Assembly: GCF_006491645.1 (NCBI RefSeq)
Contig: NZ_VDCZ01000010.1
Span: forward strand, 124,001-188,000
Source of the DNA: Flavobacterium profundi
Lineage (GTDB): Bacteria; Bacteroidota; Bacteroidia; Flavobacteriales; Flavobacteriaceae
Length of the DNA stretch: 64,000 bases
Direction: 5' to 3'
The notes beneath the pieces were generated by a model. It saw nothing but the letters and a program-made list of their open reading frames with translations. It was not told the DNA's origin and ran no database searches. How positions within the stretch are numbered: position 1 is the first letter of the stretch; each line of letters opens with the position of its first letter. A program made the position numbers and the translations under genes. Below are positions 25,630 through 33,292 of this stretch, piece by piece.

Positions 25630-28143
25630 TTATTTTGTATTTTTTAAAGTTTGTATTTCAGCTTTCAATTCTTCAATCATTATTTGTTGTTCTTGAATAG
25701 CTTTTATCATAGGTGCTAATAAGTCATTATAACGAACGCTGTACATGCCTTCTTCATCTTTAGTAATAATTCCGTTGGTGTTTGCTCCGAATTTTTTAAG
25801 TGATGTTTCTAATTCTTGAGCTATAATTCCATATTCTACTTTTTTAGTTTCATCATTTTTACGTGTGTAGAAAACCGGTTTTAAATCCTTTATAAAATTC
25901 AATCCTAAGTTAGAAGGTTGAATGTTTTCTTTCCAGCGTTTGTCTGATGTTACTGACCAAGCGACTTGCGTTCCTGCATAAGTTATTGAAGTATTTCCAA
26001 TGCGTACTTGATTTGAACCAGTTGCAGAAGGAACTTGCGCATTATTACCAATTCCAATATTATTTGAGCCGGTTGTATTACCTAATGCAAAGAATCCTAT
26101 CGCTGTGTTATCAGATCCTACTATATTTCCTTGTAAAGATTGGTTTCCTATGGAAGTATTTCGGTTTCCAGTGGTGTTTTGCCCTAAAGAATAGGCTCCT
26201 AACGAAGAATTATTTACACCTGAAGTTTTTGAAGATGAAGATTGAAATCCTACAGCTGTATTAGCAGCAGCTGTTGAACTAGAATTTAATGCTTGAGTAC
26301 CAAATGCCGTATTTTCTGAACCTGTTGTGTTATTTTGTAGTGCAAAACTTCCATTTGCTGTATTAGAATTTCCAATTGTATTAGAATTTAATGCATTATA
26401 TCCATTAGCTGTATTAGAATTTCCACTGATGTTAGCATTTAACGCAAAACTACCATTAGCTGTGTTTCTTAAGCCAGTTGTATTATTCTCTAAAGAAGCA
26501 AAACCTAATGCTGTATTGTTGCTACCGGTAGAATTTAAAAACAATGTAGCAGTACCATTAGCGGTGTTATTAATTCCTGTGGTGTTGGAATATAAAGAAG
26601 ACGCTCCTGTAGAGGTATTATTAGTTCCTGTAGTATTTGAAAATAAAGAATTACTTCCATTTGCAGTATTATTGCTCCCTGTTGTGTTTGAACCAAGAGC
26701 ACCTGATCCATTCGCGGTATTAGAATCACCTATCGTATTAAATTTTAATGCTCCTAAACCAGTTGCAGTATTAAGACCTCCTGTTGTGTTTGAAAATAAA
26801 GCCTGATAACCAGTAGCGGTATTGTTAAGACCTGATGTATTTGATTGAAGCGCAGAATAACCTATTGCTGTATTTGCACCTCCAGTGATATTGGAATATA
26901 ATGCGGACACACCTATAGCTGTATTAGAAAACCCAGTGGTGTTTGAAAATAAAGAATTACTCCCATTTGCAGTATTATTACTTCCTGTTGTGTTTGAACC
27001 AAGAGCACCTGATCCATTCGCGGTATTAGAATCACCTATTGTATTAAATTTTAATGCTCCTAAACCAGTTGCAGTATTATGACCTCCTGTTGTGTTTGAA
27101 AATAAAGCCTGATAACCAGTAGCGGTGTTATTAAGACCTGATGTATTTGATTGAAGCGCAGAATAACCTATTGCTGTATTTGCAGCTCCATTGATATTGG
27201 AATATAATGCAGATACACCTATAGCTGTATTAGAAAACCCAGTGGTGTTTGAAAATAAAGAACCACTTCCATTTGCAGTGTTATTATTTCCTGTTGTGTT
27301 TGAGTATAAAGAAGAACTACCAATTGCAGTATTATGACTTCCTATGGTGTTTGAACTTAAAGCTATATTTCCATTTGCAACATTATTATTTCCTGAAGTA
27401 TTATTAAACAATGTGCCAACTCCAGATGCAGTATTACTGTATCCTGATGTATTGCCATTAAGAGCATACAAACCAATTGCAGTATTATCTGATCCAGTTG
27501 TGTTAAAAACTAAAGATTCTCTACCCACAGCAGTGTTGTTTTGACCAGTTGTATTAAATACTAAAGAATTTAATCCAAAACTTGTATTATTTACTCCAAT
27601 CCTTCCAGACAAAGCATTATTTCGTTTAAAAACTAAATCTTGGTCATCTGTAGTACCAATAAAGTTATTATTAGGATTTGTATTTAAATTTCCACTTAAC
27701 CCCCAACCTTCATCACCACTTTTTTTAGCATATAATGCATAAGGCGAACTTAACAATTGGCTTGTGCCAACAATTGTATAAGTTGTACCACCTGTTGGGT
27801 CGGTTTCAATTTTGATAAAATAAGGACCATTTGCCCAATCTATTGTTGCAAATGTTCCTGTTAATGGAATTCCTGTTCCTATTTCTACAGTTACTAAACC
27901 GTTATTATTCGTTTCTGGATTTGGATTAAATAATTCTTTGTACACTTCTGTTCCAGTTGCCGAACCTTGCAGAATACTAATTCGCATTCCAACTGCTTGA
28001 TTCGTTATTAATGTATTGGATGCATTACGAATTACGGCTTGATAACTCATTTTTTCTGGCGCTTGTGCGAAAGCAGTGCTCAGTGAACAGTAAATTATAA
28101 GAAGTAAAACTGTTTGGAACAACATTTGTATTTGAGATTTCAT
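25630..28143 (-). CDS. Repetitive surface protein with C-terminal S74 (endosialidase chaperone) domain
   Basis: An 837-residue protein. Signal peptide about 1-26; a conserved N-terminal domain (about 28-145, KMSYQAVIRNASNTL, with FIKIETDPTGGTTYT); about 30 units of 17 residues (about 185-700), consensus NTTGxxNTAxGxxALxS; then an S74 domain with SDKRWKENI and VEYGIIAQELE; and a final coiled coil (IKAIQEQQIMIEELKAEIQTL). The repeats resemble the left-handed beta-roll heads of trimeric autotransporter adhesins. S74 domains, known from phage tail spikes, trimerise the protein and often cut themselves off at the Ser of SD. A trimeric, self-processing surface fibre is therefore likely by analogy. 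It sits next to a small T9SS protein. Confidence 0.88.
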   Translation of the reverse strand: MKSQIQMLFQTVLLLIIYCSLSTAFAQAPEKMSYQAVIRNASNTLITNQAVGMRISILQGSATGTEVYKELFNPNPETNNNGLVTVEIGTGIPLTGTFATIDWANGPYFIKIETDPTGGTTYTIVGTSQLLSSPYALYAKKSGDEGWGLSGNLNTNPNNNFIGTTDDQDLVFKRNNALSGRIGVNNTSFGLNSLVFNTTGQNNTAVGRESLVFNTTGSDNTAIGLYALNGNTSGYSNTASGVGTLFNNTSGNNNVANGNIALSSNTIGSHNTAIGSSSLYSNTTGNNNTANGSGSLFSNTTGFSNTAIGVSALYSNINGAANTAIGYSALQSNTSGLNNTATGYQALFSNTTGGHNTATGLGALKFNTIGDSNTANGSGALGSNTTGSNNTANGSNSLFSNTTGFSNTAIGVSALYSNITGGANTAIGYSALQSNTSGLNNTATGYQALFSNTTGGLNTATGLGALKFNTIGDSNTANGSGALGSNTTGSNNTANGSNSLFSNTTGTNNTSTGASSLYSNTTGINNTANGTATLFLNSTGSNNTALGFASLENNTTGLRNTANGSFALNANISGNSNTANGYNALNSNTIGNSNTANGSFALQNNTTGSENTAFGTQALNSSSTAAANTAVGFQSSSSKTSGVNNSSLGAYSLGQNTTGNRNTSIGNQSLQGNIVGSDNTAIGFFALGNTTGSNNIGIGNNAQVPSATGSNQVRIGNTSITYAGTQVAWSVTSDKRWKENIQPSNLGLNFIKDLKPVFYTRKNDETKKVEYGIIAQELETSLKKFGANTNGIITKDEEGMYSVRYNDLLAPMIKAIQEQQIMIEELKAEIQTLKNTK
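26626..27237 (-). repeat. Tandem duplication of 306 bp inside the S74 gene
   Basis: Two adjacent copies of six 17-residue units (27237-26932 and 26931-26626) are nearly identical at base level, while the other units have diverged. Differences seen include SNING versus SNITG and GGHNT versus GGLNT. This is a recent in-frame duplication inside an older repeat array. Confidence 0.85.
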
Positions 28144-28148
28144 AATTG

Positions 28149-28619
28149 TTATTTTTTTATGATTTTAAATATTTTTAAATCATTATTTGCTTGTGATACT
28201 TTTAAAAAATAGTGAGCCGATGAGAAGTCACTCATTTCTATTTGGGTTTCATTTTGAATAATTTTTCCACTTGTAATGATTCTTCCTTGCATATCGAAAA
28301 GTTGGTAATTCAAATTGGTTAAGTCATATTCTTTAATAGATAGTGTTACATTTTGAACTGTTGGATTTGGGTAAACCAAAGCTGTTAATTGAATTTGAGG
28401 AATAGTATTAGTACCTAAAGTTACAATCTCAAAAGCTTGCTGTACGCCTTGTGAGATAGTTCCGTTTGAACTACTATTAGTTTGATAATCTATCTGACCA
28501 ATAGAGTACGTTGCACTTCCAAAAGTTCCCGTTGCAGTTGCTCCAGATGTGACTGTATTACTTTGGGAAAAAATGGCAAGTTGCAAAAACAATGCGAATA
28601 ATGTTAGAGTTAATTTCAT
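28149..28619 (-). CDS. Small T9SS type A sorting-domain protein
   Basis: A 156-residue protein: signal peptide (about 1-18), a short region with SATYSIGQIDYQT and SQGVQQAFEI, then a sorting domain from YPNPTVQNVTL to the final IFKIIKK. Almost half the protein is sorting signal. Small proteins of this type are often encoded next to S74-containing surface proteins in flavobacteria; here the S74 gene begins 5 bases after its stop. It may serve as an anchor or partner for the fibre, which is inference from position only. Confidence 0.8.
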   Translation of the reverse strand: MKLTLTLFALFLQLAIFSQSNTVTSGATATGTFGSATYSIGQIDYQTNSSSNGTISQGVQQAFEIVTLGTNTIPQIQLTALVYPNPTVQNVTLSIKEYDLTNLNYQLFDMQGRIITSGKIIQNETQIEMSDFSSAHYFLKVSQANNDLKIFKIIKK

Positions 28620-28625
28620 CAGTAT

Positions 28626-29264
28626 TTATTTTAAAACATTGTTTTTATCAATACCATAACTAAGAATAATTGGGTGGGTGATTTTTCCTTTCCCAGAAAT
28701 AGCTTTCCAATTTGATGGGCTATCTATATCTGAAGTTTCGCCTCCTTTTCCATCAATTTTAAATTCCACAATATCTTTTGTTAGCTTTATAATAGTGATT
28801 TCTCCTTCATAAGGAACTTCAGAAGTCATCATGCCATTTTCAGTAACATCCATAAACATAATCATTGCTGAAGGATTTGTACCATCATATCTATTACTCA
28901 CTGCAAATTTTCCGTTTAATGGAAGTGAAAAATGTTCAGGAATATGACTTAAAGTTGCAATAAATGACTTCCCATTTTCTCCTGTTAACTGTAAAGCAAT
29001 AGACAACCCATCATTGTCTTTTTGAAAGATTACTGTAGCTTGCATTCTCTCATTGCCATTTAAATAGGTCTTGCTTTCAGATTTATAATTAATAAATCCT
29101 CCATTGTTATCCATATCTTCTGTATCAGGTAAATCGACTTGAGTACCTGTTTTGTTTTCTACGACTTTTTCCATAGCTCCTGTAATGACATCTTGAGCAC
29201 TTTCTTTGGTTTTATTACAAGAGAATAGCGTTATGATTGTTAACGTAAATAGTATTTTTTTCAT
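28626..29264 (-). CDS. Lipoprotein of unknown function
   Basis: A 212-residue lipoprotein (ITLFSCNKTKE, Cys16). The mature part contains beta-rich sequence (MQATVIFQKDNDGLSIALQL, and EGEITIIKLTKDIVEFKIDG) and an NWKAISGKGKIT segment near the end. No family was recognised. It lies 6 bases before the T9SS gene and 2 bases after its upstream neighbour, in the nine-gene unit. Confidence 0.7.
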   Translation of the reverse strand: MKKILFTLTIITLFSCNKTKESAQDVITGAMEKVVENKTGTQVDLPDTEDMDNNGGFINYKSESKTYLNGNERMQATVIFQKDNDGLSIALQLTGENGKSFIATLSHIPEHFSLPLNGKFAVSNRYDGTNPSAMIMFMDVTENGMMTSEVPYEGEITIIKLTKDIVEFKIDGKGGETSDIDSPSNWKAISGKGKITHPIILSYGIDKNNVLK

Positions 29265-29266
29265 GG

Positions 29267-30001
29267 TTAGCGTTTTTTATATTCAATTTTGACCAAATTT
29301 GTTTTTATAGCCTTTTCTCCATTCCATTCTCCTTTTTCCAATGCTTTGGTCCAACCCCAATTTCCTTTAAAAAAATTTCTGTCACCATTTGCTCTTTTTG
29401 ATGGAATTTTGAATTTAAAATAACCTGTTGAACCATTATTAGTAAAGAATCCTTCAAAAACTCCGTTTGTCTCGTCATATGACCCTTCAATGATTCCTTT
29501 ATTATCATATTTTCCAGTTATTTTATTCCCAACTTGTTCCAATATTAAATACCCAAAATTGGTATTCCATTTTCCGGACCAAACTGCATTCTGTAATCTG
29601 TCAGTTCTAATTATACCTCTTCTATTTCCTGTCCATAAAAAATCGGGATTAGTTGTTCCAGTATTATCAACATTATAAAACCCCCAAGTACCACTAAAAC
29701 TATACAAACCCGTGTCTAAACCTGAACTAATAGATGCTCTTAATTTAAAACTTCCCCAATCTTTTCCATTGTGAAATTTTCCTTCATATCCACTATCCTG
29801 CAAAGTAAGTTTCCCTACCATTGTTCCATTATTTCCATAATCACCATACACTAAACTTCCGTTTGGATACTCTGGACCACTTTCTTCTATTAAAAAAAGA
29901 ATTCCATATTTAGTTTGATAAAAACCTTGCCAACTCTGTGCAAATCCTTGTAAACTAAACGCTATAAAAAGGACTGCTATTTTGTACATTACATTTTTCA
30001 T
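29267..30001 (-). CDS. Exported beta-repeat protein of unknown function
   Basis: A 244-residue protein with a signal peptide (about 1-21, ending GFAQ). It is built from repeated strands of the form W-x-G-x-(F/W)-x-x-x-(F/Y)-G: SWQGFYQTKYGILFLIE, FSGTWGFYN, WSGKWNTNFGYLILEQ and FKGNWGWTK, each followed by G-x-Y/F turns (ITGKYDNKGIIEGSY). This suggests a lipocalin- or avidin-like barrel or two related sandwiches. No catalytic motif was seen. Embedded in the nine-gene unit with gaps of 2-3 bases. Confidence 0.72.
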   Translation of the reverse strand: MKNVMYKIAVLFIAFSLQGFAQSWQGFYQTKYGILFLIEESGPEYPNGSLVYGDYGNNGTMVGKLTLQDSGYEGKFHNGKDWGSFKLRASISSGLDTGLYSFSGTWGFYNVDNTGTTNPDFLWTGNRRGIIRTDRLQNAVWSGKWNTNFGYLILEQVGNKITGKYDNKGIIEGSYDETNGVFEGFFTNNGSTGYFKFKIPSKRANGDRNFFKGNWGWTKALEKGEWNGEKAIKTNLVKIEYKKR

Positions 30002-30004
30002 ATG

Positions 30005-30574
30005 TTATTGTTTTTGAAGAGCTACCACAACATAGCTTGAATTTGAAGTTTTTTTTACGGTAACAGTCGTTTTATTGACTTTATAGATTAATTTTTTTAA
30101 GTCGTACGTTTGTGAATATTTATGGTAATCTATATTAGAACCAATTAATTTTCCTTTTAAATGGTGCCAAATCCTAACTTCATACCTGATGTTTGGGTCA
30201 GTCCAATCACTAGTGGGAATTAAAAAATCTCTTTTATAATTAGGTGAATCTGGCAAAATATAAATTACATCACCATTCTTAGGAAATGCTTTGTCTTCAG
30301 TCGTATTAAAAAAATATTGACTTTTATTACCAAAACTCTTTATCAATTCCGTTTTACTAGCAGTAACTTTAAAAACCTGGATACCAACAAATCCGTATAA
30401 ACTAGGGGATTGAAGTACTGTTGTATGTGGTCTAGCTAACATTTCTAACTCAAATTTTATAGTTGTGTTTGCAGCAGTTTCAACATTCGAGGTAGGTGAT
30501 TTTTCGGATAACATTACAAAACTTGATAACAAACCAAATAAAGCAATTACAAGGGTTAAAATGACTTTTTTCAT
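30005..30574 (-). CDS. Exported protein of unknown function
   Basis: A 189-residue protein with an N-terminal hydrophobic segment (about 4-23) that may be a signal peptide or anchor. It contains beta-type segments (TTIKFELEMLARPH, DVIYILPDSPNYKRDFL) and ends with TVTVKKTSNSSYVVVALQKQ. No family was recognised. It starts 3 bases after the OmpA-domain gene and is the second gene of the unit. Confidence 0.68.
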   Translation of the reverse strand: MKKVILTLVIALFGLLSSFVMLSEKSPTSNVETAANTTIKFELEMLARPHTTVLQSPSLYGFVGIQVFKVTASKTELIKSFGNKSQYFFNTTEDKAFPKNGDVIYILPDSPNYKRDFLIPTSDWTDPNIRYEVRIWHHLKGKLIGSNIDYHKYSQTYDLKKLIYKVNKTTVTVKKTSNSSYVVVALQKQ

Positions 30575-30577
30575 ATT

Positions 30578-31930
30578 TTATAATTTTATAAATTCTACTC
30601 GTCTATTATTTGCTTTTCCAATAGCAGTCTTATTAGAATCGGATGGTTCGGATTCTCCTTTTCCTTCCGTTAGTATTCTGCTCTCATCTATTTTAAATTC
30701 TGATGCTAGGACATTTTTTACTGCTAATGCTCTATTTTTAGATAAAGTCAAATTCGAAGTTGCATCCCCATCACTATCTGTATGTCCAATGATTTTGATA
30801 GCTACAGTAGGGTTTTCATTTAAAATGGATGCAATTTCTTTTAATACTCCATAAGAACTCGGCTGAATAATATCTGAATTTACTTCAAATAAAATCCCTC
30901 TAGTGACCAATTTCCCTTCAGTAAGCAACTTGTTTCTTGTATCTGGAGCACCAACAGCATATCGGATATTTGAAAGCATAAATTCATCTTTGTTTTCACT
31001 CTCAGAAAAATTCATGTATTTAGGTCCTATTTTAAATACATTATACTTTGATTTCGAGTTAAAAGCTTGTGGGATATCTAATACCTTATTTTCATTTACA
31101 TAAATTCTCAGTCTTGAATCTTGTCTCCATATAGAAAATTTCACTTGAGCGGGTTCCTCTTTATTTTCTCCTTTACACACTAAATCTTTAACTGTAAATC
31201 CTTCATTTTTATTGATAGTTTCACCATTTTCAACTACATAAAAACTTGAAGAACCTTCACATCCTAACCATTTGAATTGAAAATAATTGTTTAAATATTC
31301 TTCTGATAAATCGCTTTTTGGATTGGAAGATGGCAGTAGGTAAAATTGATATTCTAAGATATTATTGCTTCTATAACGAGTAAAAACTTCAAATTCCAAA
31401 GTGAAATTTGTTCGCATATTATTCACAAAATCAGGTTGAAAATAGCCGTCTTTAGTCATGAACAACCATTTTTGATTGCTATCATCTAAGGTTACTATTT
31501 CTGCTGAAGAATTCGTGTTCCAACCTTTTGGAAAATCACCAACATTTGTAGAAGAAAAATCATCAAAACCTATAATTTTTTCTCCTGGAACAAAATCAAA
31601 TTTTGAATACACTTTCATGCTTTTTGATTTAGAAGAAGGAAATGAACTTGATGAAGTATTAGAAGATTCTGAATTTTGATTGCCACTTTCTACATCTTCT
31701 GAATGGTCTTGATTTTTATTTTTAGTCTTTTTATTCTTCTTTTTAAAAAGTTTACCTATTCCTTCCTCAACTTTATCTAAGGCCTTATCAACTGTTCCGT
31801 CTCCTTTCTGTTCTGCTCTATCATAGGTTTTTTCTTTTGCATTTTTGGCTACTCTACCACCAACGGTTTCTTGAGCATAACAAGAAAAAATCATTACTAT
31901 AAAAATAAATACTGCAATTTTTGTCTTCAT
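30578..31930 (-). CDS. OmpA-domain protein, first gene of the nine-gene unit
   Basis: A 450-residue exported protein. Signal peptide about 1-19 (ending CYAQ); a basic low-complexity stretch (FKKKNKKTKNKNQ) and Ser-rich region to about residue 105; a central beta-sandwich like a LamG/jelly-roll domain (about 115-330, IIGFDDFSSTNVGDFPKGW); then an OmpA peptidoglycan-binding domain (about 340-450) with GHTDSDG and the terminal NNRRVEFIKL. It may link an outer-membrane or surface part to peptidoglycan. It is the gene next to promoter site C and lies divergent to the ECF sigma gene. Confidence 0.86.
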   Translation of the reverse strand: MKTKIAVFIFIVMIFSCYAQETVGGRVAKNAKEKTYDRAEQKGDGTVDKALDKVEEGIGKLFKKKNKKTKNKNQDHSEDVESGNQNSESSNTSSSSFPSSKSKSMKVYSKFDFVPGEKIIGFDDFSSTNVGDFPKGWNTNSSAEIVTLDDSNQKWLFMTKDGYFQPDFVNNMRTNFTLEFEVFTRYRSNNILEYQFYLLPSSNPKSDLSEEYLNNYFQFKWLGCEGSSSFYVVENGETINKNEGFTVKDLVCKGENKEEPAQVKFSIWRQDSRLRIYVNENKVLDIPQAFNSKSKYNVFKIGPKYMNFSESENKDEFMLSNIRYAVGAPDTRNKLLTEGKLVTRGILFEVNSDIIQPSSYGVLKEIASILNENPTVAIKIIGHTDSDGDATSNLTLSKNRALAVKNVLASEFKIDESRILTEGKGESEPSDSNKTAIGKANNRRVEFIKL

Positions 31931-31959
31931 ATTTTCTATATTTTATTTTTTGTTTCTAT

Positions 31960-31987
31960 TTAGTGTATGGAAATAAAAAAGGTAAAC
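31960..31987 (-). promoter_or_regulatory. GTTTAC-N15-ACACTAA site C (nine-gene unit)
   Basis: On the minus strand GTTTAC (31987-31982), 15 bases, ACACTAA (31966-31960), continuing ATAGAAA, one base different from sites A and B. The OmpA-domain gene starts 29 bases downstream. Confidence 0.8.
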
Positions 31988-32022
31988 ATGATGATTGAAA
32001 AATATTTTTTTTAACTAGATTT

Positions 32023-32050
32023 GTTTACCTCTATAAAAAAAATACACTAA
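32023..32050 (+). promoter_or_regulatory. GTTTAC-N15-ACACTAA site D (ECF sigma gene)
   Basis: GTTTAC (32023-32028), 15 bases, ACACTAA (32044-32050). The last A is the first base of the sigma gene ATG. Sites C and D face away from each other with 35 bases between their GTTTAC boxes. The position suggests self-regulation or a leaderless message. Confidence 0.72.
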
Positions 32051-32589
32051 TGATTACACCCAAGAATGTAATTGACTTATTAAAAAAAGACGATGAAAAA
32101 ACCATTAGGAAACTATATGATGAAAACAAAAAGGGTTTTTTAATTTTTGCGAATCGGTATCATTTAGATGCAGAAGATGTTTTAGATATTTATCAAGATG
32201 CTGTAATTGCTTTGATAGAAAATGCTAAAAAGGGCAAGATTGATGATTTACAAAGTAGTGTTTCCACGTACTTATTTGGAATAGGTAAGTTTATGGTTTT
32301 TCAAAAATTAAAAAAAGAGAAGAAGACTTTTTCAAAAGATGATTTTTCAAATTTAGAGTATGTAGATGAAGGTTATAATGAAGACGAGAATAATATTCAA
32401 GTTATATTATTACAGCATGCTTTTAATAAATTAGGAGATCAGTGTAGAAAAGTATTACAACTTTTCTATTATGAAGAAAAAAATTTAGATGAAATTCAAA
32501 AGATTCTTGAATATAGCAATAAAGATGTTTTAAAAAGTCAAAAATCCAGGTGTCTCAAACAATTGAAAGACTTAACAAAAGAAAATTAA
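32050..32589 (+). CDS. ECF-type RNA polymerase sigma factor, proposed master of the locus
   Basis: A 179-residue sigma-70 family protein with only regions 2 and 4. Region 2 shows LDAEDVLDIYQDAVIAL and a core-binding helix; region 4 (about 125-175) shows KLGDQCRKVLQLFYYEEKNLDEIQKIL followed by a helix-turn-helix, SNKDVLKSQKSRCLKQLK. The ATG at 32050 is the only reasonable start: no other ATG, GTG or TTG occurs in frame until region 2. The putative anti-sigma gene begins 1 base after its stop. Four identical promoter-like sites, one of them its own, make it the probable regulator of the neighbouring exported-protein genes; that link is inferred. Confidence 0.9.
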   Translation: MITPKNVIDLLKKDDEKTIRKLYDENKKGFLIFANRYHLDAEDVLDIYQDAVIALIENAKKGKIDDLQSSVSTYLFGIGKFMVFQKLKKEKKTFSKDDFSNLEYVDEGYNEDENNIQVILLQHAFNKLGDQCRKVLQLFYYEEKNLDEIQKILEYSNKDVLKSQKSRCLKQLKDLTKEN

Positions 32590-32590
32590 A

Positions 32591-33292
32591 ATGGAAAAAT
32601 ACTCATATATAGAAAAATACTTTGAAGGCAATTTATCGCCTGATGAAGAGCTTATTTTCGAAAAATTATTACTAGAAGACTCAGATTTTGCAGAAGCATT
32701 TGAATATGAGAAAAATGTTAAAAAAGCAATATCACTCAACGAAAGAGCTGCATTAAAACAAAAACTAAAAACTTTTGAAAAATCGAAAAAATCGTACAAA
32801 TGGTTGTCAGTTGCTGCTAGTTTTGCGATTTTAATAGGGATGTATACTTTGACAACTCTTTTTGATACGAATTATGATTCGCTTTATAAGGAATATTACC
32901 AAACTTATCCAAATACAGTTTCTCCAACTGTTAGAGGAGAAACTACAGATGATATAAAATCAAATGCATTTTATGCTTATGATTCTGGTAATTACAAAGA
33001 AGCCATTCCTTTATTCTCAGAAATTTATACTAAAGATGGAGACGATTACGCGCTATTTTACAAAGCATTATCATTAATGGAAATAAAAGAATACCAAGAA
33101 GCGCTTAGAAATTTAAATTTGCATGATTATACTAAGGAAAATACTTTTACACCTTTCTTTAGATGGTATGCCGCTTTGACAAATTTAAAATTAAAAAACA
33201 CTGAGAAAACAAAGCAACTTTTAAAAGTACTTACACAAACAGACAATCCTCAAAAAGAAGCAGCTGCAAGGTTACTTTCTGAATTGGAATAG
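32591..33292 (+). CDS. Membrane-bound TPR protein, putative anti-sigma factor
   Basis: A 233-residue protein. The cytoplasmic N-terminus (1-70) is helical and charged and includes IEKYFEGNLSPDEELIFEK, a pattern usual in Bacteroidota proteins encoded after ECF sigma genes. One membrane helix spans about 71-91. The rest, about 95-233, should lie in the periplasm and holds TPR-like helix pairs (SNAFYAYDSGNYKEAIPLF, DDYALFYKALSLMEIKEYQEA). This layout suits a sigma-sequestering protein with a periplasmic sensing part. Its 3' end overlaps the convergent CHAT gene by 21 bases. No zinc-binding anti-sigma motif (HxxxCxxC) is present. Confidence 0.82.
   Translation: MEKYSYIEKYFEGNLSPDEELIFEKLLLEDSDFAEAFEYEKNVKKAISLNERAALKQKLKTFEKSKKSYKWLSVAASFAILIGMYTLTTLFDTNYDSLYKEYYQTYPNTVSPTVRGETTDDIKSNAFYAYDSGNYKEAIPLFSEIYTKDGDDYALFYKALSLMEIKEYQEALRNLNLHDYTKENTFTPFFRWYAALTNLKLKNTEKTKQLLKVLTQTDNPQKEAAARLLSELE

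Noticed and set aside
26327..27544. Several open frames on the plus strand across the S74 gene, up to 159 codons
   Set aside because: They are antisense shadows of the repeat array: they repeat in step with the 17-residue units, have no separate promoter and translate to a low-complexity repeat.
25630..28143. Regular repeats that could suggest a CRISPR array
   Set aside because: The 51-base period is fully explained by coding 17-residue protein repeats; there are no unique spacers and no cas genes.
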